From: Ruegeria arenilitoris
Lineage (GTDB): Bacteria > Pseudomonadota > Alphaproteobacteria > Rhodobacterales > Rhodobacteraceae
Assembly (NCBI RefSeq): GCF_042675705.1
Contig: NZ_JBHTJJ010000006.1
Length of the DNA: 64,000 bases
Reading direction: 5' to 3' (one strand)
Shown here one piece after another: positions 44,265 through 52,981 of the stretch. Below the pieces are notes generated by a model, which had not been told where the DNA came from, did not search any database, and worked only from the letters and a program-made list of their open reading frames with translations. Made by a program: the position numbers and the translations under genes. How positions within the stretch are numbered: position 1 is the first letter of the stretch; every line of letters begins with the position of its first letter.

Positions 44265-44352
44265 GGCATTCACTCTCCGGATTCAGTCTTGGGCTTTATA
44301 TGCAACCAGCCGACCGGGAAACCAAGGGCCGAGTTGCGGAATCCCGCACCGA

Positions 44353-45141
44353 TCAAAGATCGAAACTGGCAAAGACGGGCGCGTGGTCGCTGGGCTTCTC
44401 CCAGCCGCGCGCGTCGCGCAGGATGCGGCTGGAATGGCCGGCGTTCGAGATATCAGGCGTGGCCCAGACGTGATCCAGGCGCCGCCCCTTGTCAGCCGCA
44501 TCCCAGTCGCGGGCGCGATAGGACCACCAGCTGTAGAGCTGTCCATCGGGGATGTCCTGCCGGGTGATATCGACCCAGCCGCCCGCATCTTGGGTTTCGG
44601 CCAGTTGCTCGACCTCGATCGGCGTGTGCGACACGACCTTGAGCAGTTGCTTGTGCGACCACACGTCATCCTCGCGCGGGGCGATGTTCAGGTCACCGAC
44701 CAGAACGGATTTCTGCGGCTTTTCAGCGTGGAACCAGTCGCGCATGTCGGTCAGGTAATCCAGCTTCTGACCAAATTTCTCGTTCACCTCGCGATCGGGA
44801 ACGTCGCCGCCTGCCGGGACGTAGAAATTGTGGATGATCACCCCGTTTTCCAGTTGCCCCGCCACATGCCGGGCATGGCCCAGCCCGGCAAAGTCCTGAT
44901 CGCCCAGATCCGTGATCGGCAGGCGCGACAGGATGGCCACGCCGTTATAGCCCTTTTGACCGCGGGCGATCATGTGGGTGTAGCCCAGTTCCGCAAATCC
45001 CTCGGTCGGGATCTTGTCGACCGGCGATTTGCACTCCTGCAGGCAGAGCACGTCCGGCGCTTCGTCCTGCAGCAGCTTCAGCACGATCGGCTCGCGCAGG
45101 CGAACGGAATTGATGTTCCAGGTGGCCAAAGTGAAAGGCAT
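44353..45141 (-). CDS. xthA: Exodeoxyribonuclease III
   Basis: AP endonuclease/3'-5' exonuclease of base-excision repair, 262 residues. The family motifs are TLATWNINSVRLR, LCLQECKSP (metal-binding Glu36), LVGDLNIAPREDDVWSHKQ and SDHAPVFASFDL at the C-terminus. The ATG at 45141 gives the standard length; the longer upstream frame would run into the response-regulator terminator. Confidence 0.92.
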   Translation of the reverse strand: MPFTLATWNINSVRLREPIVLKLLQDEAPDVLCLQECKSPVDKIPTEGFAELGYTHMIARGQKGYNGVAILSRLPITDLGDQDFAGLGHARHVAGQLENGVIIHNFYVPAGGDVPDREVNEKFGQKLDYLTDMRDWFHAEKPQKSVLVGDLNIAPREDDVWSHKQLLKVVSHTPIEVEQLAETQDAGGWVDITRQDIPDGQLYSWWSYRARDWDAADKGRRLDHVWATPDISNAGHSSRILRDARGWEKPSDHAPVFASFDL

Positions 45142-45202
45142 GATCGGGTTCCCTTGTCGCGACTCGGGCAAACTAGCGCGGCAGGTGCCGGGGTGCCATG
45201 CG

Positions 45203-45228
45203 AAAAAAAGCCGGGCCAAAGGCCCGGC
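45203..45228 (-). terminator. Rho-independent terminator of the response-regulator gene
   Basis: A perfect 8-bp stem GCCGGGCC/GGCCCGGC with a 3-base loop is followed on the minus strand by a run of seven T. It ends transcription from the gene at 45333-46019 before xthA. Confidence 0.88.
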
Positions 45229-45332
45229 AGTCCAACAGGGAGGTACATGTCATAACCCGGACATGCACGGGATGAGATTATCCTAAAGATGCTTGCAGAG
45301 TATCACTTTGATCCACATCAATCCACCTATGG

Positions 45333-46019
45333 TTACGACACCAGTCGATATCCACCAGATTCTGTGACCAAAAGGCGCGCATTGGAGGGATCGGGTTCGA
45401 TTTTCTGACGCAGGCGGTAGATGTGCGTTTCCAGCGTATGTGTCGTTACACCGGCGTTGTAGCCCCAGACCTCATGCAGCAGCACATCGCGTGCCACCAC
45501 GCCATCGGTCGAGCGATACAGGAATTTGAGAATATTGGTTTCCTTCTCGGTCAGCCGAATCTTGCGGTCGTCCTCGGTGATCAACATCTTCATTGCGGGT
45601 TTGAAGGTATAGGGCCCCAGGACAAAAACGGCATCTTCAGACTGTTCGTGCTGGCGCAGCTGCGCACGGATCCGGGCCAGAAGAACCGGGAACTTGAACG
45701 GCTTTGAAACATAGTCGTTGGCGCCCGCATCCAACCCCAGGATCGTATCGGCATCGCTGTCATGGCCGGTCAGCATCAGGATCGGGCTTTTGACCCCCTG
45801 CTTGCGCATCAGGCGGCACAGCTCGCGCCCATCTGTGTCGGGCAAACCCACATCTAGGATCACAAGGTCATAGATGGCTTCGCGCGCCCGCTCCATCGCC
45901 GATTGGCCGTCGGAGGCTTCGAATACATCAAAGTCCTCGGTCATCACCAACTGCTCGCTGAGCGCCTCGCGCAGGTCTTCATCGTCATCGACCAGCAGGA
46001 TTTTCTTGAGTTGCGCCAT
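45333..46019 (-). CDS. OmpR/PhoB-family response regulator
   Basis: Two-component regulator of 228 residues. The receiver domain has the acidic cluster in LLVDDDEDL, the phosphoacceptor Asp56 in LVILDVGLPD and the switch Lys in DYVSKPF. The C-terminal winged helix is complete (TTHTLETHIYRLRQKIEP and VTESGGYRLVS). It resembles the envelope-stress CenR-type regulator of alphaproteobacteria and lacks the features of CtrA, but no sensor kinase is adjacent, so the assignment is left open. It diverges from ribA across a region with a perfect palindrome. Confidence 0.88.
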   Translation of the reverse strand: MAQLKKILLVDDDEDLREALSEQLVMTEDFDVFEASDGQSAMERAREAIYDLVILDVGLPDTDGRELCRLMRKQGVKSPILMLTGHDSDADTILGLDAGANDYVSKPFKFPVLLARIRAQLRQHEQSEDAVFVLGPYTFKPAMKMLITEDDRKIRLTEKETNILKFLYRSTDGVVARDVLLHEVWGYNAGVTTHTLETHIYRLRQKIEPDPSNARLLVTESGGYRLVS

Positions 46020-46116
46020 GTCCCGTTCCTCCTAAACCTTTTGCAACACTTGAGCTTGGAAGATGCAATCAACAAGTTTTGCTGCAATGCTCTCACGCCC
46101 TCGTGTCTGGTGGGCC

Positions 46117-46135
46117 GGAAATGTTTCACATTTCC
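46117..46135. promoter_or_regulatory. Perfect 19-nt palindrome between the response regulator and ribA
   Basis: GGAAATGTTTCACATTTCC has 8-bp arms around a TTC centre in the 162-base divergent promoter region. Its position suits an operator for one or both genes, possibly for autoregulation by the response regulator. Confidence 0.5.
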
Positions 46136-46181
46136 TTTCGAACGGGCTAGGACGAGGGTCGAACGTTACAGGATAACATCA

Positions 46182-47276
46182 ATGAGTCTCATTCCAGACA
46201 TCACCGAGTTGCTGGCCCGGGCGCGTGCCGACCTTCGGATGGGCGTTCCGGTCGTGCTGACGGATGACGGGGATTTCAGCGTTGTCGCCGTCGCCGCAGA
46301 GACACTCAACCCGCAGCGTCTGGCGGACCTGAGGGGGCTTGGCGACACGCCTGTGGTTGCCATCACAGGACGACGGGCCGAAACGCTGAAAGCCCGCGCC
46401 TATGACGGTGATCTTGCTCGGGTCGTGATCCCGGCCGAGGCTGATCTGGGGTGGGTGCAGGCGGTTGCAGACCCGTCCGATGACCTGAATGCCCCGATGA
46501 AGGGGCCCTTGATGACTCAGCGCCAGGGCAATGCGCACCTGCACCGCATCGCAATCGCACTGACAAAATCCGCCCGCCTGCTGCCCGCTGCGGTGGTGGT
46601 TGCGGTCGAAAACGGCCGGGCCTTTGCGGCGACACACGGTCTGACCTGCATCGACCACACACGCGCCGCGCCGCATCTGGCCAATCGCAGCCCCTTGCAC
46701 GAGGTGGTTGCCGCGCGCCTGCCGATGGAGGTGTCCGAGGCCGGTCGTCTGCACGTCTTCCGCCCAGAGGACGGTGGCGAGGAGCACTATGCCATCGAAA
46801 TCGGCCGGCCGGATCGCTCGAAACCTGTTTTGGCGCGGTTGCATTCGGCCTGTTTTACCGGTGACCTGATGGGCAGCCTGAAATGCGACTGCGGCCCGCA
46901 ACTGCGCGGTGCTCTGGCCCAGATGGGGGCCGAGGGGCATGGGGTTCTGCTGTATCTCAACCAGGAAGGTCGTGGGATTGGCTTGGCCAACAAAATGCGC
47001 GCCTATTTCCTGCAGGATCAGGGCTTCGACACAGTCGAAGCCAACCACCGGCTTGGGTTTGAAGATGACGAGCGCGACTTCCGCCTTGGATCGGACATCC
47101 TGAAATCACTCGGGTTCAGTTCGGTCCGGTTGCTTACCAACAACCCGGCCAAGATCGCAATGATGGAACGGACCGGGATTGCCGTTACCGAGCGTGTGCC
47201 GCTGAAGGTCGGGGAAACCGCCCACAACCGGGCCTATCTGGCGACCAAGGCCTCGAAATCGGGCCACCTGCTGTGA
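46182..47276 (+). CDS. ribA: GTP cyclohydrolase II with a degenerate RibB-like N-terminal region
   Basis: First step of riboflavin synthesis, 364 residues. The C-terminal domain holds the zinc site (HSACFTGDLMGSLKCDCGPQL) and the NQEGRGIGLANKM signature. The first 150 residues resemble 3,4-dihydroxy-2-butanone 4-phosphate synthase (RibB), but the acidic DDEDRENEGD-like motif is reduced to LTDDGDFSVVAVA, so RibB activity is unlikely. The ATG at 46182 is chosen. Its stop overlaps the GTG start of the next gene. Confidence 0.87.
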   Translation: MSLIPDITELLARARADLRMGVPVVLTDDGDFSVVAVAAETLNPQRLADLRGLGDTPVVAITGRRAETLKARAYDGDLARVVIPAEADLGWVQAVADPSDDLNAPMKGPLMTQRQGNAHLHRIAIALTKSARLLPAAVVVAVENGRAFAATHGLTCIDHTRAAPHLANRSPLHEVVAARLPMEVSEAGRLHVFRPEDGGEEHYAIEIGRPDRSKPVLARLHSACFTGDLMGSLKCDCGPQLRGALAQMGAEGHGVLLYLNQEGRGIGLANKMRAYFLQDQGFDTVEANHRLGFEDDERDFRLGSDILKSLGFSSVRLLTNNPAKIAMMERTGIAVTERVPLKVGETAHNRAYLATKASKSGHLL

Positions 47277-47773
47277 GCCCTTTTGATCTGGTGGTGACGC
47301 CGACCGGAGTGCGGTTCTTCGGCCGCAGGTTTCCCTGCACCATCGGCAAAGGTGGCCTGAGCAACCACAAGCGCGAGGGCGACGGGGCCACCCCCACAGG
47401 GCACCACCACATCGTCGGGATGCTGTACCGCCCGGATCGGATTGCCCCGCCAGCCCCGTGGGCTTTGCCCATCGGGCCGGGCGATCTGTGGTCGGATGAC
47501 GATAGGGATCAGGACTACAACCAACACGTTCGGGCGCCCTATCCATGCAGTCACGAACGCCTGCGTCGGGCTGACCCGCTGTACGATCTGGTGCTGATTA
47601 CCGATTGGAATTGGCCCGTCGCCACACCGGGCAGCGGATCAGCGATCTTTCTGCATCAGTGGCGCAGACCGGGTTATCCGACCGAAGGCTGCGTGGCGTT
47701 CCGGCGCGACCATCTGCACTGGATCGCGCGGCGCGTCGCACCCGGAACCCGGATCATCATTCCTCGGGTTTGA
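47273..47773 (+). CDS. L,D-transpeptidase (YkuD-type) protein without a visible signal peptide
   Basis: Protein of 166 residues with the YkuD catalytic motif IFLHQWRRPGYPTEGCVAF (His128 and Cys140). L,D-transpeptidases cross-link or modify peptidoglycan in the periplasm, but no signal peptide is visible here, which is unusual. The GTG start overlaps the ribA stop (GTGA), so the two are translationally coupled. It may instead act on another peptide-like substrate. Its 3' end overlaps the converging yggS gene by 17 bases. Confidence 0.82.
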   Translation: MSPFDLVVTPTGVRFFGRRFPCTIGKGGLSNHKREGDGATPTGHHHIVGMLYRPDRIAPPAPWALPIGPGDLWSDDDRDQDYNQHVRAPYPCSHERLRRADPLYDLVLITDWNWPVATPGSGSAIFLHQWRRPGYPTEGCVAFRRDHLHWIARRVAPGTRIIIPRV

Positions 47774-48416
47774 CCCGGTCACCAAAAATGGCCGACCCCA
47801 CCCGGACATGAGTTGCACCCAGCGCGATCGCGGTTTCAAAATCGCTGCTCATCCCCATGGACAGGCCATCCAGCCCGTTCCTGACCGCGATCTTGGCCAG
47901 CAGAGCAAAATGCAGCGCGGGCTCCTCGTCGACGGGCGGAATACACATCAACCCACGCACCGGCAGGTCAAGTGATCGACATTCGGCGACAAAATCATCG
48001 GCCTCGGCGGGTATAACCCCGGCTTTCTGAGCCTCTTCGCCGGTATTTACCTGAATGAATAGATCAGGACACTGCCCCACCTCTTGCGCCAGCCGCGCAA
48101 GGGTTTTGGCCAGTTTGGGACGGTCGACCGAGTGGATCGCGTTGCACAGTTCCATCGCCTGCCGCGCCTTGTTGGTTTGCAGCGGACCAATCAGATGCAG
48201 ATCAATATCGGGATAGCTTTCACGGAAGGCGGGCCACTTTCCGGCGGCCTCCTGCACCCGGTTTTCACCAAAACACCGGTGACCCTGCTTCAACACGGCC
48301 TCGACCCGATCGTTGGGCTGCACCTTGGATACAGCAATCAGCCGGACCGAGCCCTTGGGGCGGCCGGCTGCGGCTTCGGCCTTAGCGATGCGGGCGATGA
48401 TTTCTTGCAGCGACAT
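47757..48416 (-). CDS. PLP homeostasis protein (YggS/PLPBP)
   Basis: Non-catalytic PLP-binding protein of 219 residues that balances vitamin B6 pools. The PLP lysine is Lys31 in LIAVSKVQP; HCFGENRVQEA, HLIGPLQTNKA and GLSMGMSSDFETAI match the family. The ATG is at 48416. Confidence 0.92.
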   Translation of the reverse strand: MSLQEIIARIAKAEAAAGRPKGSVRLIAVSKVQPNDRVEAVLKQGHRCFGENRVQEAAGKWPAFRESYPDIDLHLIGPLQTNKARQAMELCNAIHSVDRPKLAKTLARLAQEVGQCPDLFIQVNTGEEAQKAGVIPAEADDFVAECRSLDLPVRGLMCIPPVDEEPALHFALLAKIAVRNGLDGLSMGMSSDFETAIALGATHVRVGSAIFGDRVKPEE

Positions 48417-48464
48417 GGATTCCCTCTGTTTCCATTTGTCCGCAGAAAAACACCATGTCGGCGC

Positions 48465-48495
48465 AAAAGAAAAGGGCGGGTCCGAAGACCCGCCC
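48465..48495 (-). terminator. Rho-independent terminator of the porin gene
   Basis: A perfect 8-bp stem GGGCGGGT/ACCCGCCC with a 6-base loop is followed on the minus strand by TTTCTTTT. It lies just after the porin stop. Confidence 0.82.
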
Positions 48496-48519
48496 TCAAA
48501 CCTTGCGGTTCAGATCAAC

Positions 48520-49602
48520 TTAGAAGTTGAACTGAGCACCGAAGTCAGCGCGCAGGCGGCCGTCGCCGTCGCCAACTTTCGTCTGGCCGATACCACCGCG
48601 CAGCGATGCACCGCCGCCCAGGTCGTAGATGGCGCCAATGCCGTACTGCTGGGTGTCGTTGTCAGCCGAACCGTCGCCGTAAGCGAAGGTCAGGGTGGTT
48701 GCAGCGCCAACGTTGTAGGCTGCCGACAGACCGTATGCAGTGCCGTTCAGCGAGTCGTCTGCAACGTCATCGTCTGCGACGAAGATGGTGCCCGAGAAGT
48801 CGCCGAATTCAGCACCCAGGGTCAGAACTGCCAGGCTCTGCTTCTCGATCGCGTCACCGATGGCGCTGGTTTCACCATAAGCAACAGCTGCGGTAAAGTT
48901 GTTGAAGCTGTAGGTGAAGCTGATGTCCCAGCGGTCTGCGCTGTCTGCAACACCGTTCAGGCCAAAGGTTGCCTGGTCGTACGATGCGCCGAAGGCGAAG
49001 TCACCAACTGCGTACTGGAAGAACACAGCGTTCGAACCTGCACCGGTCGACGAGTAGCCCAGGAAGCTGTAGTCAACGCCCGAGTACTGGCCGATGAAGT
49101 TTTCCAGGCCCGGCTCGTTACCGTAGTAGTTTGCCAAGTTGTCGAACGAACCAGCAACGTTGCCGGCGTCAACACGCAGACCACCATAGATGACCGAGAA
49201 GCGAGCGCCGTTCAGGCCGGCTGCGTTTGCTTCGCCGGTGTTGGCGTTTTCGTCAGCCTGCAGACGAACACGTGCTTCAAAGCGGACGCCACCGTCGGTT
49301 TCCGCGATGCCGTCGATGTTCAGGCGGAAGCGCGAGACCAGGATGGTTTCGTCGGTTGCAACGGTTGCGGTGTTTGTGGTGGTCTGACCAGTGTTCTGGT
49401 TCTGGTTCTGGTTGGTCGTAGTACCGGAAGTGGTCGTCGTGGTCGTGGTCGTGGTCACGCCGGTGTTGAAGTTGGTCACAACGCCGGTACGGTCTTCCAG
49501 GTAACCGATACCAAAGCGGCCATAACCGCTGAACTTAACTTCGGCCGCGGCAACCGATGCGGTTGCGATCAGTGCGGTCGATGCGAAGAGAACTTTTTTC
49601 AT
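48520..49602 (-). CDS. Outer-membrane porin (gram-negative general porin type)
   Basis: Beta-barrel porin of 360 residues. The signal peptide (MKKVLFASTALIATASVAAA) is followed by EVKFSGYGRFGIGYLED, the first strand of rhodobacteral porins, and the sequence ends in the aromatic FGAQFNF (terminal Phe), needed for barrel assembly. A low-complexity Thr- and Asn/Gln-rich insert (residues about 50-80) would lie in a surface loop and is encoded by short DNA repeats. GAGGG precedes the ATG. Confidence 0.92.
   Translation of the reverse strand: MKKVLFASTALIATASVAAAEVKFSGYGRFGIGYLEDRTGVVTNFNTGVTTTTTTTTTSGTTTNQNQNQNTGQTTTNTATVATDETILVSRFRLNIDGIAETDGGVRFEARVRLQADENANTGEANAAGLNGARFSVIYGGLRVDAGNVAGSFDNLANYYGNEPGLENFIGQYSGVDYSFLGYSSTGAGSNAVFFQYAVGDFAFGASYDQATFGLNGVADSADRWDISFTYSFNNFTAAVAYGETSAIGDAIEKQSLAVLTLGAEFGDFSGTIFVADDDVADDSLNGTAYGLSAAYNVGAATTLTFAYGDGSADNDTQQYGIGAIYDLGGGASLRGGIGQTKVGDGDGRLRADFGAQFNF
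49393..49455 (-). repeat. In-frame DNA repeats coding a Thr- and Gln/Asn-rich porin loop
   Basis: Positions 49429-49455 code nine consecutive Thr, largely as alternating ACC and ACG codons (a 6-base unit repeated about three times), and 49393-49413 code an alternating Asn-Gln run by repeats of CAG AAC. Unit lengths are multiples of three, so changes in copy number would alter loop length without shifting the frame. Confidence 0.7.
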
Positions 49603-49830
49603 CTTGTTTCCCTCGGTTTCAATAATTTCTACTCGACACATACCTGCTGCATATGTCTCAGCACGCAGACCGTTTCGCTCTTTTTGCCCCTGTTGCGCAA
49701 GCGTGCCTTGGACAGCTTCGGTTCTTTGGCCCCAAATTGGTGCAAGGATGCCACAGTCGAATTCACCCCGATATTTCAGCGGCACCGGTACGTAAGCCAA
49801 GAATGGGGTTGTTGCAGCACAGTACGTTGT

Positions 49831-49847
49831 CTAGGAGTATCTCCTAG
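49831..49847. promoter_or_regulatory. Perfect 17-nt palindrome upstream of the porin gene
   Basis: CTAGGAGTATCTCCTAG has 7-bp arms around a TAT centre. It lies in the 280-base region between the porin gene and the divergent DUF3576 gene and could be a regulator site. CTAG is generally rare in proteobacterial DNA and occurs twice here. Confidence 0.45.
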
Positions 49848-49882
49848 CAAAGCAAAACATGTGAAAACAGGACCTGCCGACG

Positions 49883-50371
49883 ATGCGCCTGCTGACGATT
49901 TTGGGTTTGACCGTTTTGACTGCCTCCGTTTCTGCGTGCGGACAGAATCGGAGCACGTCGCCCAACCCCAATGTTCTATCCGCCGACGGCAGCTCGTCCG
50001 AGGCCCGCGAGCTTAACGATCCGAATCGTTCGACCATCTGGGATGTGTTCGGCCCCAACAACTCGGAACAGGTCACCAATGTGAACCGCTATCTGTGGGC
50101 GGCGTCGCTGGATGTGCTCAGCTTTCTGCCGGTGCAGGAGGTGGATCCGTTTACCGGCGTGATCATAACGGGTTACGGCAAACCACCGGGCGGCGGGCGG
50201 TCCTATCGGGCAACGGTGCACATCAGTGATCCGGCCCTGGCGGCGCGGTCCCTGTCGGTGGCGCTGCAGACCAGCGGAGGCGCTCCGGTCAGCGCGGCGA
50301 CCACGCGTGCCGTCGAAGATGCGATTCTTTCGCGGGCGCGCCAGCTGCGGATCGCGGACAACAAGCTCTAG
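49883..50371 (+). CDS. DUF3576-domain lipoprotein
   Basis: Alphaproteobacterial lipoprotein of 162 residues with a signal peptide and a lipobox VSAC (Cys19). The NRSTIWDVFGPNNSEQVTNVN and NRYLWAASLDVLSFLP stretches are typical of DUF3576. The function is unknown; membership in this rhodobacteral envelope family is all that can be stated. It is followed by a terminator and then leuS. Confidence 0.8.
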   Translation: MRLLTILGLTVLTASVSACGQNRSTSPNPNVLSADGSSSEARELNDPNRSTIWDVFGPNNSEQVTNVNRYLWAASLDVLSFLPVQEVDPFTGVIITGYGKPPGGGRSYRATVHISDPALAARSLSVALQTSGGAPVSAATTRAVEDAILSRARQLRIADNKL

Positions 50372-50398
50372 CAACCCGCCGAAAATCGCAATATTACC

Positions 50399-50423
50399 AC
50401 GCCGGGCCCCTGCCCGGCGTTTT
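50399..50423 (+). terminator. Rho-independent terminator of the DUF3576 gene
   Basis: A perfect 9-bp stem ACGCCGGGC/GCCCGGCGT with a CCCT loop is followed by TTTTC, ending transcription 18 bases before leuS. Confidence 0.7.
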
Positions 50424-50440
50424 CATTCACGAAGGACCGC

Positions 50441-52981
50441 ATGATGTCGCGTTACTCGGCCAACGAAATCGAAGCAAAATGGCAAGAGGCCTGGGACAAG
50501 GCCGGGATCTTCACCGCCAAACGGACGGCGGACAAGCCGAAATACTATGTGCTGGAAATGTTCCCCTATCCTTCGGGACGCATCCACATGGGGCATGTGC
50601 GCAACTACACCATGGGCGACGTGATCGCGCGCCACAAGCTGAGCACCGGGCACAACGTTCTGCACCCGATGGGCTGGGACGCTTTCGGGATGCCGGCGGA
50701 AAACGCGGCCATGGCCATCGGCGGCCACCCCAAGGACTGGACCTATGGCAACATCGCCGACATGCGCGCGCAGATGAAGCCGCTGGGCCTGTCGATCGAC
50801 TGGTCGCGCGAATTCGCGACCTGCGACCCGGAATATTACGGCCAGCAGCAGGCGCTGTTCCTGGATATGCTGGATGCGGGGCTGGTCTATCGCAAGAACG
50901 CCGTGGTCAACTGGGATCCGGTGGACATGACCGTGTTGGCCAACGAACAGGTGGAAAACGGCCGCGGCTGGCGCTCGGGCGCGTTGGTAGAGCGGCGCGA
51001 ACTGACACAGTGGTTCTTCAAGATCTCCGAGTTTTCGGAAGAGCTGCTTGATGCGCTGGATACGCTCGAGAACTGGCCCGCCAAGGTGCGGCTGATGCAG
51101 GAGAACTGGATCGGCAAGTCGCGCGGGCTGGAATTTGCCTTCGAGCGCACCGACGGCAGTGCACCCATCACCGTTTATACCACGCGGCCGGACACGCTGC
51201 TGGGTGCGTCTTTCGTAGGCATCTCGCCCGATCACCCGATCGCCAAGCAACTTGAGGCCGAGAACCCCGAAGTCGCTGAATTCGTTTCCGAATGCCGCAA
51301 GGGCGGCACCACGGAAGAGGCTATTGAGACCGGCGAGAAGCTGGGTTTCGACACCGGCATCCGCGTCAAGCACCCGCTGGACCCGAACTGGGAACTGCCG
51401 GTCTGGATCGCGAATTTCATCCTGATGGATTACGGCACCGGCGCGATCTTCGCCTGCCCCGCGCATGACCAGCGCGACCTGGATTTCAGCCGCAAATACG
51501 ACCTGCCTGTGATCGACACCTTCTTTGCGCTGGATGACGACACGCCGGTGGACAAGATCGCTTTCGTCCCGCCGAAAGAGCAGAAAGTGCGCTGGGTCAA
51601 CCATTTCGCCGGCCTGACCGAGGCCACCGGGCAAGAAGCGATCGACGCCACCATCGACTTTGCCGAGCAGGCCGGCTGGGGCAAGGGCGTGACCAAGTAC
51701 CGCCTGCGCGACTGGGGCCTGTCGCGCCAGCGCTATTGGGGCTGTCCGATCCCGGTGGTGCATTGCGACGATTGCGGCGTGGTGCCCGAAAAGAAGGAAA
51801 ACCTGCCGATTCGCCTGCCCGACGATGTCACTTTCGACAAACCGGGCAACCCGCTGGACCGCCACCCGACTTGGCGCGACTGCGCCTGCCCGTCCTGCGG
51901 CAAACCGGCCAAGCGCGAAACCGACACGATGGACACGTTTGTCGATTCGTCATGGTATTTCGCCCGTTTCACCGCGCCGCGTACGGAAACGCCCACCGAT
52001 CTGGCCGAGGCTGAATACTGGATGAACGTGGACCAGTATATCGGCGGCATCGAACACGCGATCCTGCACCTGCTGTATTCGCGGTTCTTCGCCCGGGCCA
52101 TGCATCTGACGGGGCATCTGCCGAAAAAGGCGATCGAGCCTTTCGACGCGCTGTTCACTCAGGGCATGGTGACCCATGAAATCTATCAGACCCGCGACGA
52201 CAAGGGCCGCCCGGTCTATCATCTTCCCGAAGAGGTCGAGGACGGCAAGCTGAAGGCGACGGGCGAGCCGGTCGAGATCATCCCCTCGGCCAAGATGTCG
52301 AAATCGAAGAAGAACGTGGTGGACCCGGTCAGCATCATCTCGGCCTTCGGGGCGGATACCGCGCGCTGGTTCGTGCTGTCCGATTCGCCGCCCGAGCGTG
52401 ACGTGGAATGGACCGCCGCCGGCGCCGAGGCCGCGCACAAGCACCTCAGCCGTGTGCATCGCATCGTGTCCGAGATCGCCGCATCCGACGCCCCGGCCAA
52501 TGCCGAGGACGACGCGCTGCTGCGCGAGATGCACAAGACCATCCATGACGTGACCGGCGGGGTCGAATCCTTCGGCTTCAACGCCTCGATCGCCAAGCTC
52601 TATGCCTTTACCAACACGCTGGCCAAATCCAAGGCGGGCGCGCAGGCCAAGCGGCAGGCGGCCAAGACGCTGGCGCAGCTGATGTCGCCGATGACGCCGC
52701 ACCTGTCCGAAGAGCTGTGGCAGATGCTGGGCGGCGAAGGGCTGGTGGCGTTGGCGCCCTGGCCGGTGGCGGACGAGTCGATGCTGGTCGATGACACCGT
52801 CACCCTGCCCATCCAGATCAACGGCAAACGCCGCGCCGAAATCAGCGTGGCCAAGGATCTGGACAAGACGCAGGTTGAAAAAATCGCGCTCAGCACCGAA
52901 GCTGTGCAGAAGGCGCTGGATGGCGCTGCTCCGAAAAAGGTGATCGTTGTTCCGGGCCGGATCGTGAATGTCGTTGTTTGA
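50441..52981 (+). CDS. leuS: Leucyl-tRNA synthetase
   Basis: Class I aminoacyl-tRNA synthetase of 846 residues. The HIGH-type motif is in YPSGRIHMGHVRNY and the KMSKS loop in SAKMSKSKKNVV. A CP1 editing domain (about residues 220-410, with VYTTRPDTLLGA) and the anticodon-binding C-terminal domain are present. Its 3' end overlaps lptE by 14 bases, as in other alphaproteobacteria where leuS-lptE-holA is conserved. Confidence 0.96.
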   Translation: MMSRYSANEIEAKWQEAWDKAGIFTAKRTADKPKYYVLEMFPYPSGRIHMGHVRNYTMGDVIARHKLSTGHNVLHPMGWDAFGMPAENAAMAIGGHPKDWTYGNIADMRAQMKPLGLSIDWSREFATCDPEYYGQQQALFLDMLDAGLVYRKNAVVNWDPVDMTVLANEQVENGRGWRSGALVERRELTQWFFKISEFSEELLDALDTLENWPAKVRLMQENWIGKSRGLEFAFERTDGSAPITVYTTRPDTLLGASFVGISPDHPIAKQLEAENPEVAEFVSECRKGGTTEEAIETGEKLGFDTGIRVKHPLDPNWELPVWIANFILMDYGTGAIFACPAHDQRDLDFSRKYDLPVIDTFFALDDDTPVDKIAFVPPKEQKVRWVNHFAGLTEATGQEAIDATIDFAEQAGWGKGVTKYRLRDWGLSRQRYWGCPIPVVHCDDCGVVPEKKENLPIRLPDDVTFDKPGNPLDRHPTWRDCACPSCGKPAKRETDTMDTFVDSSWYFARFTAPRTETPTDLAEAEYWMNVDQYIGGIEHAILHLLYSRFFARAMHLTGHLPKKAIEPFDALFTQGMVTHEIYQTRDDKGRPVYHLPEEVEDGKLKATGEPVEIIPSAKMSKSKKNVVDPVSIISAFGADTARWFVLSDSPPERDVEWTAAGAEAAHKHLSRVHRIVSEIAASDAPANAEDDALLREMHKTIHDVTGGVESFGFNASIAKLYAFTNTLAKSKAGAQAKRQAAKTLAQLMSPMTPHLSEELWQMLGGEGLVALAPWPVADESMLVDDTVTLPIQINGKRRAEISVAKDLDKTQVEKIALSTEAVQKALDGAAPKKVIVVPGRIVNVVV

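Noticed and set aside
45333..46019. Response regulator considered as CtrA
   Set aside because: The receiver and DNA-binding sequences do not match CtrA, whose N-terminus and recognition helix are distinctive.
48313..50016. Plus-strand open frame of about 560 codons opposite the porin
   Set aside because: It is an antisense product of the repeat-rich porin gene, rich in Val and Cys, with no recognisable domain.
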